This document shows, in pieces, positions 52,874-62,368 of a stretch of 64,000 nucleotides of DNA. Under the pieces are notes generated by a model. It was not told the DNA's origin. It made no database searches and was given only the letters and a program-made list of their open reading frames with translations. Source of the stretch: an uncultured Chitinophaga sp. (GTDB lineage: Bacteria > Bacteroidota > Bacteroidia > Cytophagales > Cyclobacteriaceae); the NCBI GenBank assembly GCA_902168205.1, contig CABHOK010000003.1:248001-312000 (forward strand). The letters run 5' to 3'. Made by a program: the position numbers and the translations under genes. Position 1 is the stretch's first letter; each line of letters begins with the position of its first letter.

Positions 52874-53671
52874 ATGAAAAAAACAATTTTGATTACGGGC
52901 GCATCGTCTGGCTTTGGTTTATTATTAGCTACAAAACTTCATGAAAGTGGCTACCATGTAATTGGTACAAGTCGTAATCCGGAAAAAACACGGACACCAT
53001 TTAAAATGTTAGCATTGGATATTGCCGATGAGACTTCTGTCAACGAATTCAGGAAAATACTTTTTGAAACAACCAACCGGCTAGACGTATTGATAAACAA
53101 TGCCGGGTATATGCTTGTGGGCATTGCCGAGGAGACATCATTAGAACTGGGCAAGAAACAATTTGAAACTAATTTTTGGGGTACCGTCAATTTAACCAAC
53201 GCTCTGTTGCCATATTTCAGAAAACAAAATAGCGGGCAAATTATCACCATTAGTTCTATTATGGGTTTAATAGGACTCCCAAGTAAGTCTATATATTCTG
53301 CTTCCAAGCACGCGCTCGAAGGATATTTTAAATCTCTACGCTTTGAATTAAATCAGTTTAACGTCAAGGTTAGTATGGTGGAGCCGATGTGGTTCAAAAC
53401 AAATTTAGGCAACAGTGCAGTGACTTCCGATATTAAAATTGCTGCCTACGATTCATTCAGAGAACAAGCCAACGCTTACATTAAAAAAAGTATAGAAAAT
53501 GCAGAACAACCTGAAGTCGTAGTCAATGCTATAATAAAACTGATGGGTGCAAAAGCTCCTAAATTTAATTATCCAGTTGGAAAGATGGCAGGAATGATTC
53601 TGTTTCTTCAGAATTATGCATACAATGCTTTTGAAGGTTCAATACTTAAAAGTGTGAAAACGGCTAAGTGA
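52874..53671 (+). CDS. short-chain dehydrogenase/reductase (SDR)
   Basis: I chose the ATG at 52874 (MKKTILITGASSGFG) because the upstream in-frame ATG at 52838 only adds 12 residues before the Rossmann fold. The 265-residue protein has the cofactor motif TGASSGFG, NNAGY (structural NNAG), the catalytic serine in ITISSIMG, and YSASK with the Tyr-Lys pair. It resembles classical SDRs that accept NADP. The substrate is unknown. It is probably controlled by the TetR protein just upstream. Confidence 0.94.
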   Translation: MKKTILITGASSGFGLLLATKLHESGYHVIGTSRNPEKTRTPFKMLALDIADETSVNEFRKILFETTNRLDVLINNAGYMLVGIAEETSLELGKKQFETNFWGTVNLTNALLPYFRKQNSGQIITISSIMGLIGLPSKSIYSASKHALEGYFKSLRFELNQFNVKVSMVEPMWFKTNLGNSAVTSDIKIAAYDSFREQANAYIKKSIENAEQPEVVVNAIIKLMGAKAPKFNYPVGKMAGMILFLQNYAYNAFEGSILKSVKTAK

Positions 53672-53675
53672 AAAC

Positions 53676-53741
53676 ATGAAAAATATACTTCTGATAGTAT
53701 TACTAATTATTGTAAAGATAAATGTCTTAATGGCGTTATGA
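53676..53741 (+). other. tiny ORF resembling a signal peptide, probably a gene remnant
   Basis: An ORF of 21 codons (MKNILLIVLLIIVKINVLMA plus L) starts 4 bases after the SDR stop. It looks like the signal peptide of a lost secreted protein. A second short frame overlaps its stop (ATGA) but has no recognisable content. The rest of 53742-54204 shows no gene. Confidence 0.3.
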
Positions 53742-54204
53742 ATAACGATACTAAAGCTGGCTCTAATGGAATTACATCATTATGTAGACATCGCCATTTA
53801 AGATTTTATCTGCTAATTAAGCCTCGAGTGGATAATAAGGCCTATACTTCACTAAACATATATACTGCAATTGAATAGAAGAAACGATGACTTGAATGTT
53901 TGGGGTATACACGGGTATCTTTATTTTTATAGGATAGAAAGAGCTGGAGGGAGGAAGCAATACTATACTTGTTTGGTTGTGGGGGTAGTAAGCACGCTAT
54001 AGTTTTGAATCAAGGTACAGATGGACTCAACGATATAGAAGATTTCAATACCCAGATAATTACATAACATTCTGTGCCCTAAATATAGTATAGGAAAATA
54101 GCGTACAATTCTATTGAATAAGATGGTGTGAATTGATTTAAGAACTGCAACCCACTTATATGATGCGATTTATGTTTTTTTGCCGACAAATGATTTTTGA
54201 AATG

Positions 54205-54278
54205 TCGGGGCGACAGGATTCGAACCTACGACCTCCACGTCCCGAACGTGGCGCGCTACCGGGCTGCGCTACGCCCCG
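54205..54278 (-). tRNA. tRNA-Pro (anticodon CGG)
   Basis: Read on the minus strand, the 74-base sequence folds as a tRNA. The acceptor stem is CGGGGCG/CGCCCCG with discriminator A. The D-arm has GTAGCGCAGCCCGGTAGCGC, the anticodon stem is CCACG/CGTGG with loop TTCGGGA (anticodon CGG), and the T-arm has GGTTCGAATCC. The 3' CCA is not encoded. It reads proline codon CCG. Confidence 0.96.
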
Positions 54279-54320
54279 AGTAAATCAAATTTAATAAATC
54301 GGTTTTAAAAATATATATAG

Positions 54321-55358
54321 CTATTCACGGTCTTTGACGCAGCGGAAACCGATGTGCGACTGGCCACTGTCAAATGCGGTGCCTTGTCGCGCGCTCGGGC
54401 GGTAATAGAGACAGTAATTGTTGGCGCATAAAAATGATCCACCTTTCGTAACACGCTTCTGTGCATAGGGTTCGTTGGGATCGAACGACTTTGCAGGGCC
54501 GTGGGGATTAAGCGTTACTGCATTTTGTGACAGTGTGGTATAGTAGTTTGGATCATACCAGTCGCTTGTCCACTCCCAAACATTCCCGATCATATCGTAT
54601 AGTCCGTATTCATTCGGAGGGAAGCTTTTAACGGGAGCTGAACCTTCGAAGCCATCTTCTTTTAAATTACTCGAGGGAAAACTTCCCTGGAATGTATTGG
54701 CCATCAATTTTCCTCCCGGGGTAACTTCGTTTCCCCAGCTATATCTTGTTTGTTGTTTGCCTCCGCGTGATGCGAATTCCCATTCGGCTTCTGTTGGTAA
54801 TCGTTTGCCTGCCCAGGTTGCATAGGCTGCTGCGTCTTCGTAAGCTATATGTACAACGGGATGTTGCCACTTGCCATCGAGGTTGCTCTGCGGTCCATCA
54901 GGATGTTTCCAGTCGGCACCCTTTGTCCATTTCCACCAGAGGCTTAAATCGTTTAACATAACCGTGCCGCTGGGAGCATCAAACACCAGTGCTCCCGGTA
55001 CCAGTAAACTATCCGGTGGCTTGGGTGTATAGGGCGGGAGCTGTTTCTGCAGGTCTTTCCATTCCGGTTTTCGTTCGGCTACGGTTATATAGTTTGTAGC
55101 TTCTGTAAACACGCGGAATTGTTCATTGGTAACTTCAGTCTCGTCCATCCAGAAACCTTTTACACGAACATTGTGTGCAGGACGTTCATGTTCGTAGGTA
55201 TCAGGTTCATCGGTGCCCATACTGAATTCTCCGCCCGGTATCCATACCATGCCTGCTGGCTTTTCATCGGATGTATTCGTAGCCGCCAGGTTCTCGGAGT
55301 TTTTCTTTACGCAGGCTGAGAGCAGCAACGTAGCAAATAAAGCTATGTATACTTTCAT
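54321..55358 (-). CDS. formylglycine-generating enzyme (sulfatase-maturation type), lipoprotein
   Basis: I start at the ATG at 55358, which gives a lipobox (MKVYIALFATLLLSAC) and leaves 10 bases after the deacetylase stop; the longer frame up to 55514 overlaps that gene. The 345-residue protein has the FGE-sulfatase domain: MVWIPGGEFSMGTDEPD, MDETEVTNEQFRVF, KRLPTEAEWEFASRGG, NVWEWTSDWYDP and GGSFLCANNYCLYYRPSAR ending GFRC. C311 and C316 match the copper-binding active-site pair (C336/C341) of human FGE, so it may truly convert a sulfatase cysteine to formylglycine. No sulfatase gene lies in the window. Confidence 0.92.
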   Translation of the reverse strand: MKVYIALFATLLLSACVKKNSENLAATNTSDEKPAGMVWIPGGEFSMGTDEPDTYEHERPAHNVRVKGFWMDETEVTNEQFRVFTEATNYITVAERKPEWKDLQKQLPPYTPKPPDSLLVPGALVFDAPSGTVMLNDLSLWWKWTKGADWKHPDGPQSNLDGKWQHPVVHIAYEDAAAYATWAGKRLPTEAEWEFASRGGKQQTRYSWGNEVTPGGKLMANTFQGSFPSSNLKEDGFEGSAPVKSFPPNEYGLYDMIGNVWEWTSDWYDPNYYTTLSQNAVTLNPHGPAKSFDPNEPYAQKRVTKGGSFLCANNYCLYYRPSARQGTAFDSGQSHIGFRCVKDRE

Positions 55359-55368
55359 CACTATATAT

Positions 55369-56337
55369 TTAGTTAGCCGGTGCCGTACGGATGGCTTTGA
55401 GATATTGCTGATAAATTTCGTCAGGTGGCTCGGGTTGTGATTGTAATAGTTTTTTTCTTTTCTGTGGATCATATTCCCATCGGTAGAACCATGAAAATCC
55501 ATACGGACCAGCATAATAATCGTGTTGCTTGTAGACGTTGTCTTTCAATGCCGTTGTCAGGTCTATAAATGTATACCCTTTCTTTTGAAGCTGTTCGATA
55601 AGCGTGGTAATGCAATCGGCATGAAGCGCATTTATATGTCCTAGAAAAATCTGAGGCACCTGGCGTTTATATTGTTCTTGCGATACTGTTTCAAAGTAAT
55701 CGAATACAGCTATAGTATAGTTGATATAGGAATCAGCGATAGCTTTTGCTCTTGTTTTATCGTTCTTGTCCAGTGCCTGTTGATAAAGTGTATTGAAAAG
55801 GTAATCGGAGCTTTCGATCGTGAACGGAGTGCTGATATAGTTCTTTTCTTTCAGAAAATTCTGCATGGCAGCTTTTGTTATACTATCGCTGCCAAGTGCA
55901 TTGAACGGGAACCGGAAATACAGCAGAGATTGTCCGGTACCCTGGAGTAATTTTTTGGTAATCACTTCGCCTTTGATGATTTCATCCTGAAAGGCAGATG
56001 CGTTCATGTTGACATAGTTTGGATGACTATAGGAGTGATTGCCCGGTGTTATCAGCGGATTGGATAACCACTGTTTCAATATCCGGATACGTGCATCCGT
56101 TTCGCCTTCTTTTATCAATGTATTCTCATTGATAAAGATGCACACCGGAACAGTATACCGGTCGATGGCGTGAAGTATTTTTGTGTTTGCTTCTTCAAGG
56201 GTCTTTAGCGGTGTTCGGTCGCTCCAGGTAGTGAATGGTGCATCGTCCAGTGTTATGGCAACTTGTTTCAGCTGTGCGAAGCTTGCCTTATAAAATAGAA
56301 TGAATAGAAGCGAGAGGAAGTACCTTTTCAAAATCAT
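55369..56337 (-). CDS. polysaccharide deacetylase (NodB/CE4-like), secreted
   Basis: The 322-residue protein has a signal peptide (MILKRYFLSLLFILFYKASFA) and the CE4 motifs: AITLDDAP (motif 1, catalytic aspartate pair), GNHSYSHPN (motif 2, metal His), and RFPFN (motif 3). It should remove acetyl groups from a cell-wall or extracellular polysaccharide in the periplasm. It is followed by the FGE gene 10 bases later, so the two form an operon. The substrate is not evident. Confidence 0.9.
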   Translation of the reverse strand: MILKRYFLSLLFILFYKASFAQLKQVAITLDDAPFTTWSDRTPLKTLEEANTKILHAIDRYTVPVCIFINENTLIKEGETDARIRILKQWLSNPLITPGNHSYSHPNYVNMNASAFQDEIIKGEVITKKLLQGTGQSLLYFRFPFNALGSDSITKAAMQNFLKEKNYISTPFTIESSDYLFNTLYQQALDKNDKTRAKAIADSYINYTIAVFDYFETVSQEQYKRQVPQIFLGHINALHADCITTLIEQLQKKGYTFIDLTTALKDNVYKQHDYYAGPYGFSWFYRWEYDPQKRKKLLQSQPEPPDEIYQQYLKAIRTAPAN

Positions 56338-56387
56338 CTTTAAAAATAGAAAATGAATCGGCCATAAAAGCCACCGATCATCATTTT

Positions 56388-57557
56388 CTATGACGTTGCT
56401 TTAACCGATGATTTAAAGAATGTCAAAAACAGGAATGCACATGCAGCCAGAAAACTGCAGACGCTGAACGTAATGGCAAAATTGGCGGAATCATTACCAT
56501 AGATCAGTCCTGACATAAACGCCCCTACACCAATCCCTAATTCCATAAATATATATAGTGATGCTATGCCGCGACCTTTGTGATGTGCATGACTTAGGTC
56601 GGTTGCCCAGGCTAACAGGGTAGGAGATGTGGCGCCCTGTGCAAAGCCATATATAGTTACACCTGCGATGAGCATCAGTTTGGATTCTGCAAACGCGATA
56701 ATCAGCATAGACACAACGATAAGGCTAGTGGACAAACGAAGTACGGGCTTGCGTCCCCAAAGGTCAGACGCTTTACCGCCAATGAGCCGCACGAGAAAAG
56801 ATGCTACCGTGAGATATGTAAAGAGTAAACCTTTGTTTTTTATACCCATAAATTCACCGAGGTCGGGTATTATGGTAAACATGGCACCGTAAGCATACGC
56901 ACTCAGTACCATTACAACGCATGGAGCAATTACACGTGGTTCGAATAGATCGCTTGTCTCAACTTTCAGAATTGAAACGTGAAAGGTATGCTTCTCCTGT
57001 AATGTCTCACGAATGCCTGCGAGTATAAGAATGGAAAGTATACCAAATGTTGAAGAACAGTAAAACATAACATCGAGTCCGAAAGCGTTGGCCAATGTTC
57101 CACCGATAGCCGGGCCGCTTGCCATGCCTAATGTACCGGCAGTGCCAAGTAGTCCCATGGCTTCTCCTCTTCGATGCGCAGGAATAATGTCTGATAAGTA
57201 TGCCGTTTGTCCTGTAGGAGTAAAACCTGTTGAGAAACCATGTATCAGTCGCAGCAGCAGAAAGCCTGCCACGGAAGTAAGTATAGGATATACCAGGCTG
57301 CAAAGAAAACATACTCCGGAGCCAAACATCATTACGGGAACACGCCCTACCTTGTCGGCTAACCTTCCACTGAATGGACGTGATATCATCGCGGTTAATG
57401 TAAACAACGCGATGATGAGCCCTTTATATTCTGCACCACCCAGTTTAGTAAGATACGCTGGTAATTCCGGAATGATCATGTTGAAGCTTGCAAAGAACAA
57501 GAGCGAGCTTGTGCATAAGAGCCAGAATTGCGTGTTGTAAATTTTAGTGTTTGTCAA
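56388..57557 (-). CDS. MFS transporter
   Basis: The protein has 12 membrane helices. The MFS motif after helix 2 is RPFSGRLADKVGRVPVM, the sugar/drug-type signature in helix 5 is LGTAGTLGMASGPAIGG, and a repeat near helix 8 is KASDLWGRKPVLRLS. The longest frame starts at a GTG at 57587, but that codon lies inside the prfB terminator hairpin. I therefore prefer a TTG at 57557 (MTNTKIYNTQFWLL), which gives 389 residues. It exports or imports a small solute; the type resembles multidrug/arabinose-like exporters. Confidence 0.88.
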   Translation of the reverse strand: MTNTKIYNTQFWLLCTSSLLFFASFNMIIPELPAYLTKLGGAEYKGLIIALFTLTAMISRPFSGRLADKVGRVPVMMFGSGVCFLCSLVYPILTSVAGFLLLRLIHGFSTGFTPTGQTAYLSDIIPAHRRGEAMGLLGTAGTLGMASGPAIGGTLANAFGLDVMFYCSSTFGILSILILAGIRETLQEKHTFHVSILKVETSDLFEPRVIAPCVVMVLSAYAYGAMFTIIPDLGEFMGIKNKGLLFTYLTVASFLVRLIGGKASDLWGRKPVLRLSTSLIVVSMLIIAFAESKLMLIAGVTIYGFAQGATSPTLLAWATDLSHAHHKGRGIASLYIFMELGIGVGAFMSGLIYGNDSANFAITFSVCSFLAACAFLFLTFFKSSVKATS

Positions 57558-57571
57558 GGAGGTATAAAAGA

Positions 57572-57596
57572 GCCTGCACATATACACTGTGCAGGC
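57572..57596 (-). terminator. terminator hairpin after prfB
   Basis: GCCTGCACA (57572-57580) and TGTGCAGGC (57588-57596) form a perfect 9-base stem with a 7-base loop. It starts 18 bases after the prfB stop on the minus strand and precedes the MFS gene. Confidence 0.75.
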
Positions 57597-57614
57597 ATGT
57601 TGATGCAGAAATTT

Positions 57615-58713
57615 TTAAGCTTGTTGTGGTTGCTCCTGGGCACCCAGCAAAAATGCTTTTATAAAATCGTCAAGGTCGCCATCGAGAACGCTTTGTGCAT
57701 CGTGACGCTCTACACTTGTGCGTGCGTCTTTCACGAGTTTGTAAGGATGCAATACATAGTTTCGTATCTGCGAACCGAAATCTATTTTCATCTTACCGGC
57801 TTCGATCTTGTCACGTTCAGCATGACGCTTCTCCATTTCCAGCTGATATAGTTTTGACTTCAGCATTTGCATGGCGCGCTCGCGGTTGGCATGTTGTGAA
57901 CGTTCTACCTGGCATACGATTACTATACCGGTTGGCTTGTGTGTTAACTGTACTTTGGTTTCAACCTTGTTAACGTTCTGTCCACCGGCACCACCCGATC
58001 GCGATGTTTGTATTTCGACATCAGCAGGGTTTACATCAATCTGTATAGAGTCGTCTACTTTCGGGTAAACAAACACTGATGCAAAAGATGTATGTCTGCG
58101 TTGGTTGGAATCAAACGGAGAGATGCGCACCAGGCGATGTACACCTATTTCTGATTTCAGTTTACCATAGGCAAAAGGACCATCGATCTCGAGTGTAGCA
58201 GATTTTATTCCGGCCACATCACCACTCTGGTAATCGATCTGCGATACTTTGTAATCACTCTTCTCGCCCCACATGATATACATACGGTTCAGCATATCCG
58301 CCCAGTCCTGACTTTCAGTACCACCGGCACCGGGGTTAATTTCGACAACGGCACTTAGCTGATCTTCTTCTTTGCTGAGCATTTTCTTGAACTCCAGTTC
58401 TTCAACTGCTTTGGAAGCTTTCCGGTATTCAAGTTCGAGTTCATCTTCGCCTACATCACCGGCTTCATGAAATTCATTCAATACTTCGAGGTCGTCCATT
58501 AATTTGGAGACATGTTCGAAGGCATCCGTCCATATTTTTTTTGCACGGATATTCTTTAAAATGACTTCAGCTTGCTTGGGGTTGTTCCAGAAATCGGCTT
58601 GCTGGGTTATGAGTTCTTCATCGCGTACTTCAAGGCTCTTACGATCGTAGTCAAAGATACCTCCTCAAGGCGCTAACACGAGCCTTCAAATCTTTCAACT
58701 GTTCAGTTGTCAT
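57615..58713 (-). CDS. prfB: peptide chain release factor 2 with programmed +1 frameshift
   Basis: Translation starts at ATG 58713 ([20 protein letters not shown]) and reaches an in-frame TGA at 58651-58653. The site is the classical AGGAGG-TAT-CTT-TGA-C: the upstream AGGAGG pairs with the ribosome and CTT slips +1, so reading continues with GAC at 58652. The whole protein is then about 365 residues and continues [14 protein letters not shown]. It has the stop-codon reading motif SPF in [11 protein letters not shown] and the catalytic GGQ in [19 protein letters not shown]. It ends peptide synthesis at UGA and UAA; the frameshift is an autoregulatory sensor of RF2 level. It is divergent from a barrel gene 40 bases away. 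Confidence 0.97.
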
Positions 58714-58753
58714 CCAGATTTTGTTTAAATTAGGTGGCAAATATATCCCATTT

Positions 58754-59575
58754 ATGAGGAATACTTTACTGTTGTTTTTTATTTTGACATCTCTTGCGGT
58801 CAATGCCCAGGTAAAACGAATCGTTCTCAAAGCCGGAGCCAATCGTCCATTTATCAATGATGTTACCAACACCTTTACTATGGTCTCCGTTATCCCATCG
58901 CCTCTGGGGTATGGTAACGCCATTACTGTAGCAACTTTTAACGAGCGCTATGATGAGAAGATCGGTGCTGACCTTGCAGGTAGTATAGACTATACTATAT
59001 GGAGAAAGTTTTTTGTCAGTACCGGGCTTGGTGTTAACTACACTCGCTTCAAGCGCGATGGCGCTGTGGTTGGACTTGATGATTTTGCCAATGGAAACCT
59101 CGGTTTTTATTCAAGTACTTATCCAATCAAGACCGGTGTACCCATTGGTTCTATTTATGGACCAACTGTAGATCCTCGCTTTACCGTTTCGCAGGGAAAA
59201 TTAGATAATCTTGGAAAGACGGACCTGGTATATGTCCAGATTCCATTGATGGCTGGCATTTCTTTATTACAGGACAAACTTATGGTGCGAGCAGGCACAA
59301 CGTTGTCGACCCTTGTATATGCATCCGAGTATGAATCGCGATATAGTGCTTCTGATAATGTGTTTTATGAGCAACGCAGTACAAGCAAAGAAAAATATAA
59401 CCAGTTATTGGCCGGTATTACACTCAATGCCACCTACTATATTATGCCGGGGTTAGGCATTGATGTTTCAGCTAATAAGTCGTTAACACCTATTTATGAT
59501 CTGGATGACGATGGAACAGAAAAGGCAAAAATGACCTTACTATCGTTAGGCTTATGTTACTCGATTGTTAAATAA
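58754..59575 (+). CDS. outer-membrane beta-barrel protein (PorT-like/porin family)
   Basis: I start at ATG 58754 (MRNTLLLFFILTSLAVNAQV), a clean signal peptide; the frame extends upstream without need. The 273-residue protein has alternating amphipathic strands (GADLAGSIDYTIWRKFFVST, VYVQIPLMAGISLLQDKLMV) and ends in LLSLGLCYSIVK. This is the layout of small 8-10 strand Bacteroidota barrels annotated as PorT or 'outer membrane beta-barrel'. A T9SS role for this copy is not shown. Confidence 0.8.
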   Translation: MRNTLLLFFILTSLAVNAQVKRIVLKAGANRPFINDVTNTFTMVSVIPSPLGYGNAITVATFNERYDEKIGADLAGSIDYTIWRKFFVSTGLGVNYTRFKRDGAVVGLDDFANGNLGFYSSTYPIKTGVPIGSIYGPTVDPRFTVSQGKLDNLGKTDLVYVQIPLMAGISLLQDKLMVRAGTTLSTLVYASEYESRYSASDNVFYEQRSTSKEKYNQLLAGITLNATYYIMPGLGIDVSANKSLTPIYDLDDDGTEKAKMTLLSLGLCYSIVK

Positions 59576-59690
59576 ACTTCGGAAAGTCCATACAGAACGA
59601 AGAAAATTGTCGTTTTGAGAGTCACTTTGTGATATTTAATAGTGTCAACGACCGATTTCTGGAAAATTTTCGTTTAGATTTGCCGGCAGT

Positions 59691-60041
59691 ATGAAGAGTG
59701 AAATGGAGAAAATGAAGCCGATCGTTGGTCTTTTCCTGGAAGGACTGATGCTTGTATTTATTTTCGTTTACTCTCATAATACACTTACTGCTGACGCACA
59801 AGACACACATGACTCTCCGTTGAAGAACAGATTTTCATTTCATGAAGTCGTTATTCGTTCAGGTTGGTCATCCGAGTCACTCAGTAAAGTTGTTCCGCAT
59901 TTGCCCACCATACTATCAAATATATTCCCACCGGTATCCAGAGATAAAGCGAGTACATCTATAGCGATGTGTGATGCTCTTTCGGTTAATTCATTTGAGC
60001 GAAATACATTCTATATAATAGCCTCCGATAATGTTCCGTAA
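59691..60041 (+). CDS. weakly supported unknown small protein
   Basis: A frame of 116 codons starts MKSEMEKMKPIVGLF and has one hydrophobic segment (GLFLEGLMLVFIFVYS) followed by a soluble part with no repeats or motifs that I recognise. It could be a real small membrane-tethered protein or a chance frame in the 59576-60147 gap, which otherwise holds nothing that I can support. Confidence 0.3.
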   Translation: MKSEMEKMKPIVGLFLEGLMLVFIFVYSHNTLTADAQDTHDSPLKNRFSFHEVVIRSGWSSESLSKVVPHLPTILSNIFPPVSRDKASTSIAMCDALSVNSFERNTFYIIASDNVP

Positions 60042-60147
60042 CCCCGATGGCCATTCTATTGTTGCGCTTTTGTAAAAAACATCAATTTCCAAATTGAAAA
60101 CTTATATATTTAAAACTCTTTGGCTAACAAGTATTAGCTAAGTAGAT

Positions 60148-60789
60148 ATGATTTCAACGGCTTTTTTATTTATAGATCTGTTTAATCCGGAAGAGATAAT
60201 CAAGTGGGGTGGATTGGCTCTGCTTCTCTTTATTATTTTTGCCGAAACAGGTTTGTTCTTTGGTTTCTTTCTTCCTGGTGATTCATTATTATTTATAGCT
60301 GGTATTTTAAGTGATACGGAATACTTGTCTATTAATGTATGGTTACTGATTCTTCTCCTCGTGATATGTGCCGTGGCAGGTACATGTGTGGGATATGCGT
60401 TTGGGCGCTGGGCTGAAAAATATCTGAAGAGGCGAAAAGAAAATTTCTTTTACAAGAAGCGATACATGGACATGGCGCAAGACTTTTACAAGCGCTATGG
60501 AATGATGGCTTTTATCTTGGGAAGATTTTTACCCATCGTCCGTACCTTCGTGCCTATATTAGCGGGCATGGTGAGAATAGAATTTGGAAAATTTTTCTTT
60601 TTCAATGTTGTAGGGGCAGCAATCTGGATTGTTGTCATGGTGATATCCGGTCATTTGTTGGGGAATATGTTCCCTTCTATTACCGAACATCTTGAAATAA
60701 TTGTCGCGGGAATGGTTTTACTTACAGCGATCCCGCTTATAATTTCATGGAGCCGAAACCGAAGTGTTGGAAAAAATGGAACAAACTAA
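60148..60789 (+). CDS. DedA family membrane protein
   Basis: The 213-residue protein has the DedA/SNARE-associated pattern: an N-terminal amphipathic helix, re-entrant segment ETGLFFGFFLPGDSLLFIAG, then GYAFGRWAEKY, FILGRFLPIVRTFVPILAGM with the conserved F-x-R-x-x-P-x-x-R, and a C-terminal helix. DedA proteins flip or move lipid carriers such as undecaprenyl phosphate across the inner membrane. Confidence 0.93.
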   Translation: MISTAFLFIDLFNPEEIIKWGGLALLLFIIFAETGLFFGFFLPGDSLLFIAGILSDTEYLSINVWLLILLLVICAVAGTCVGYAFGRWAEKYLKRRKENFFYKKRYMDMAQDFYKRYGMMAFILGRFLPIVRTFVPILAGMVRIEFGKFFFFNVVGAAIWIVVMVISGHLLGNMFPSITEHLEIIVAGMVLLTAIPLIISWSRNRSVGKNGTN

Positions 60790-60895
60790 AAACTGAAAAA
60801 TAATTATTGTATTTCTGTGACTATTGCACACTATTTAAATTATTATAACACGCAAAATTTCCTAAACTAAAAACCATTAACAATTAACATTCACT

Positions 60896-61723
60896 ATGAA
60901 AACTACACAAACTTCTTCTTCTTCTTCTTTAGCTGAGAGCCTGAAGTCTGGATTTGCGGCATCTGTGATCCTGATCGAACTTTTTATAGGATTTCTTATC
61001 TGGAAATTTGTTCTCGGTAATCCAGCAAATTTCCAAGGTAACGATCCGTCATCTCACCCGCTGGAAGGAAACTTCTTAGGTATATTCTATAAAGGAGGTT
61101 ATCTGGTACCTCTGGCGATCGGTCTGTTGCTGATGGTTTTTACTTTTGCTATCGAGCGTGCTTTCACAATCAGCCGCGCTAAAGGTAAAGGTAGTGTAAA
61201 GGCTTTCGTACAACGCATCCGCTTATTAGTAGCTGGTGGTAACATCTCTCAGGCTATTGCTGAGTGCGACAAGCAAAAAGGATCTGTTGCTAACGTGGTT
61301 AAAGCAGGTCTTTTGAAATACAACGAACTTGTTAACAACAACGCGATCGAGTCTGAAAAGAAAATCGCTTTGATCCAGAAAGATATCGAAGAAACAACTC
61401 AGCTTGAGTTACCAATGTTAGAAAAGAACTTGGTTATTCTTGCAACCATCGCTTCTATCGCAACACTGATTGGTCTTTTGGGAACTGTATTGGGTATGAT
61501 CACAGCCTTCGCTTCAATGGCACAAGCTGGTGCTCCTGACTCAGTAGGTCTTGCTAACGGTATCTCTGAAGCGCTTATCAATACAGCTCTTGGTATCGGT
61601 ACATCTGCGGTAGCGATCATTTTCTATAACCTGTTTACAAGCAAAATCGATGCATTGACTTATGGTATCGATGAGGCTGGTTACAGCATCGTGCAGAACT
61701 TCACTGCTACGCAAAAGCACTAG
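60896..61723 (+). CDS. exbB: ExbB/TolQ/MotA proton channel protein
   Basis: The 275-residue protein has a first TM helix (residues ~20-42), a second near 60-82, and the MotA/TolQ/ExbB core at ~165-260 with LATIASIATLIGLLGTVLGM and EALINTALGIGTSAVAI. These line the channel that powers TonB. It starts the exbB-exbD-exbD-tonB operon, and codon use here is markedly more C/T-biased for isoleucine (ATC, ATT), consistent with high expression. Confidence 0.94.
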   Translation: MKTTQTSSSSSLAESLKSGFAASVILIELFIGFLIWKFVLGNPANFQGNDPSSHPLEGNFLGIFYKGGYLVPLAIGLLLMVFTFAIERAFTISRAKGKGSVKAFVQRIRLLVAGGNISQAIAECDKQKGSVANVVKAGLLKYNELVNNNAIESEKKIALIQKDIEETTQLELPMLEKNLVILATIASIATLIGLLGTVLGMITAFASMAQAGAPDSVGLANGISEALINTALGIGTSAVAIIFYNLFTSKIDALTYGIDEAGYSIVQNFTATQKH

Positions 61724-61750
61724 GAATTAAACTAAACGAATAAGTGACGT

Positions 61751-62350
61751 ATGGGAAAAGCAAAAGTACATAGGACATCTCCTTCATTGGATATGACGCC
61801 TATGGTGGATTTGGGCTTCCTGCTGGTAACATTCTTTATGTTGACAGCAACGGCTGCGCCTGATGAACCTGTGGCGGTGGACATGCCTTCGTCTGTTTCG
61901 GAAATCAAAATGCCGGAAACAGATATTCTCCTGATCACTGTAGCGGATGATGGAAAGGTGTTCTTTAACATGGACGGTAAATACAACCGTCAGGAATTGT
62001 TGAAGAGTATGGGCGAGCGCTACAACGTTCAGTTCTCTGATGAAGAGGTAGCACGCTTCGCGGTAATGTCAACGTTCGGATTACCGATCGGACAGTTGAA
62101 AGAGTTTATTAATCTGGCTCCGGATGAACGCAAGAAGGTTAACCAACCTGGTGTGCCGGTAGATTCATTGAACAATCAATTGAAAGACTGGATCATCTTC
62201 TCGCGTATGGCTAATCCAAAACTTCGCATCGCGATTAAAGGTGATTCGGATACAAACTATCCGGTAGTTGAAAAAGTGATCAACACGCTGATTGATAATA
62301 AAGTCAATCGCTTCAACCTGATCACAAACATGGAAAGAAATCCTTCATAA
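61751..62350 (+). CDS. exbD: ExbD/TolR family biopolymer transport protein, copy 1
   Basis: The 199-residue protein has a short cytoplasmic lead, one TM helix with the proton-carrying aspartate D20 (SLDMTPMVDLGFLLVTFFML), and a periplasmic domain longer than usual, with an insertion at ~95-150. It pairs with ExbB and TonB to drive outer-membrane receptors. It starts 27 bases after exbB. Confidence 0.93.
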   Translation: MGKAKVHRTSPSLDMTPMVDLGFLLVTFFMLTATAAPDEPVAVDMPSSVSEIKMPETDILLITVADDGKVFFNMDGKYNRQELLKSMGERYNVQFSDEEVARFAVMSTFGLPIGQLKEFINLAPDERKKVNQPGVPVDSLNNQLKDWIIFSRMANPKLRIAIKGDSDTNYPVVEKVINTLIDNKVNRFNLITNMERNPS

Positions 62351-62368
62351 CATTAAACCCTACAAGAA

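Noticed and set aside
53742-54204. search for a mobile-element end or attachment site beside tRNA-Pro
   Set aside because: No repeat of the tRNA 3' end and no integrase were found in the window.
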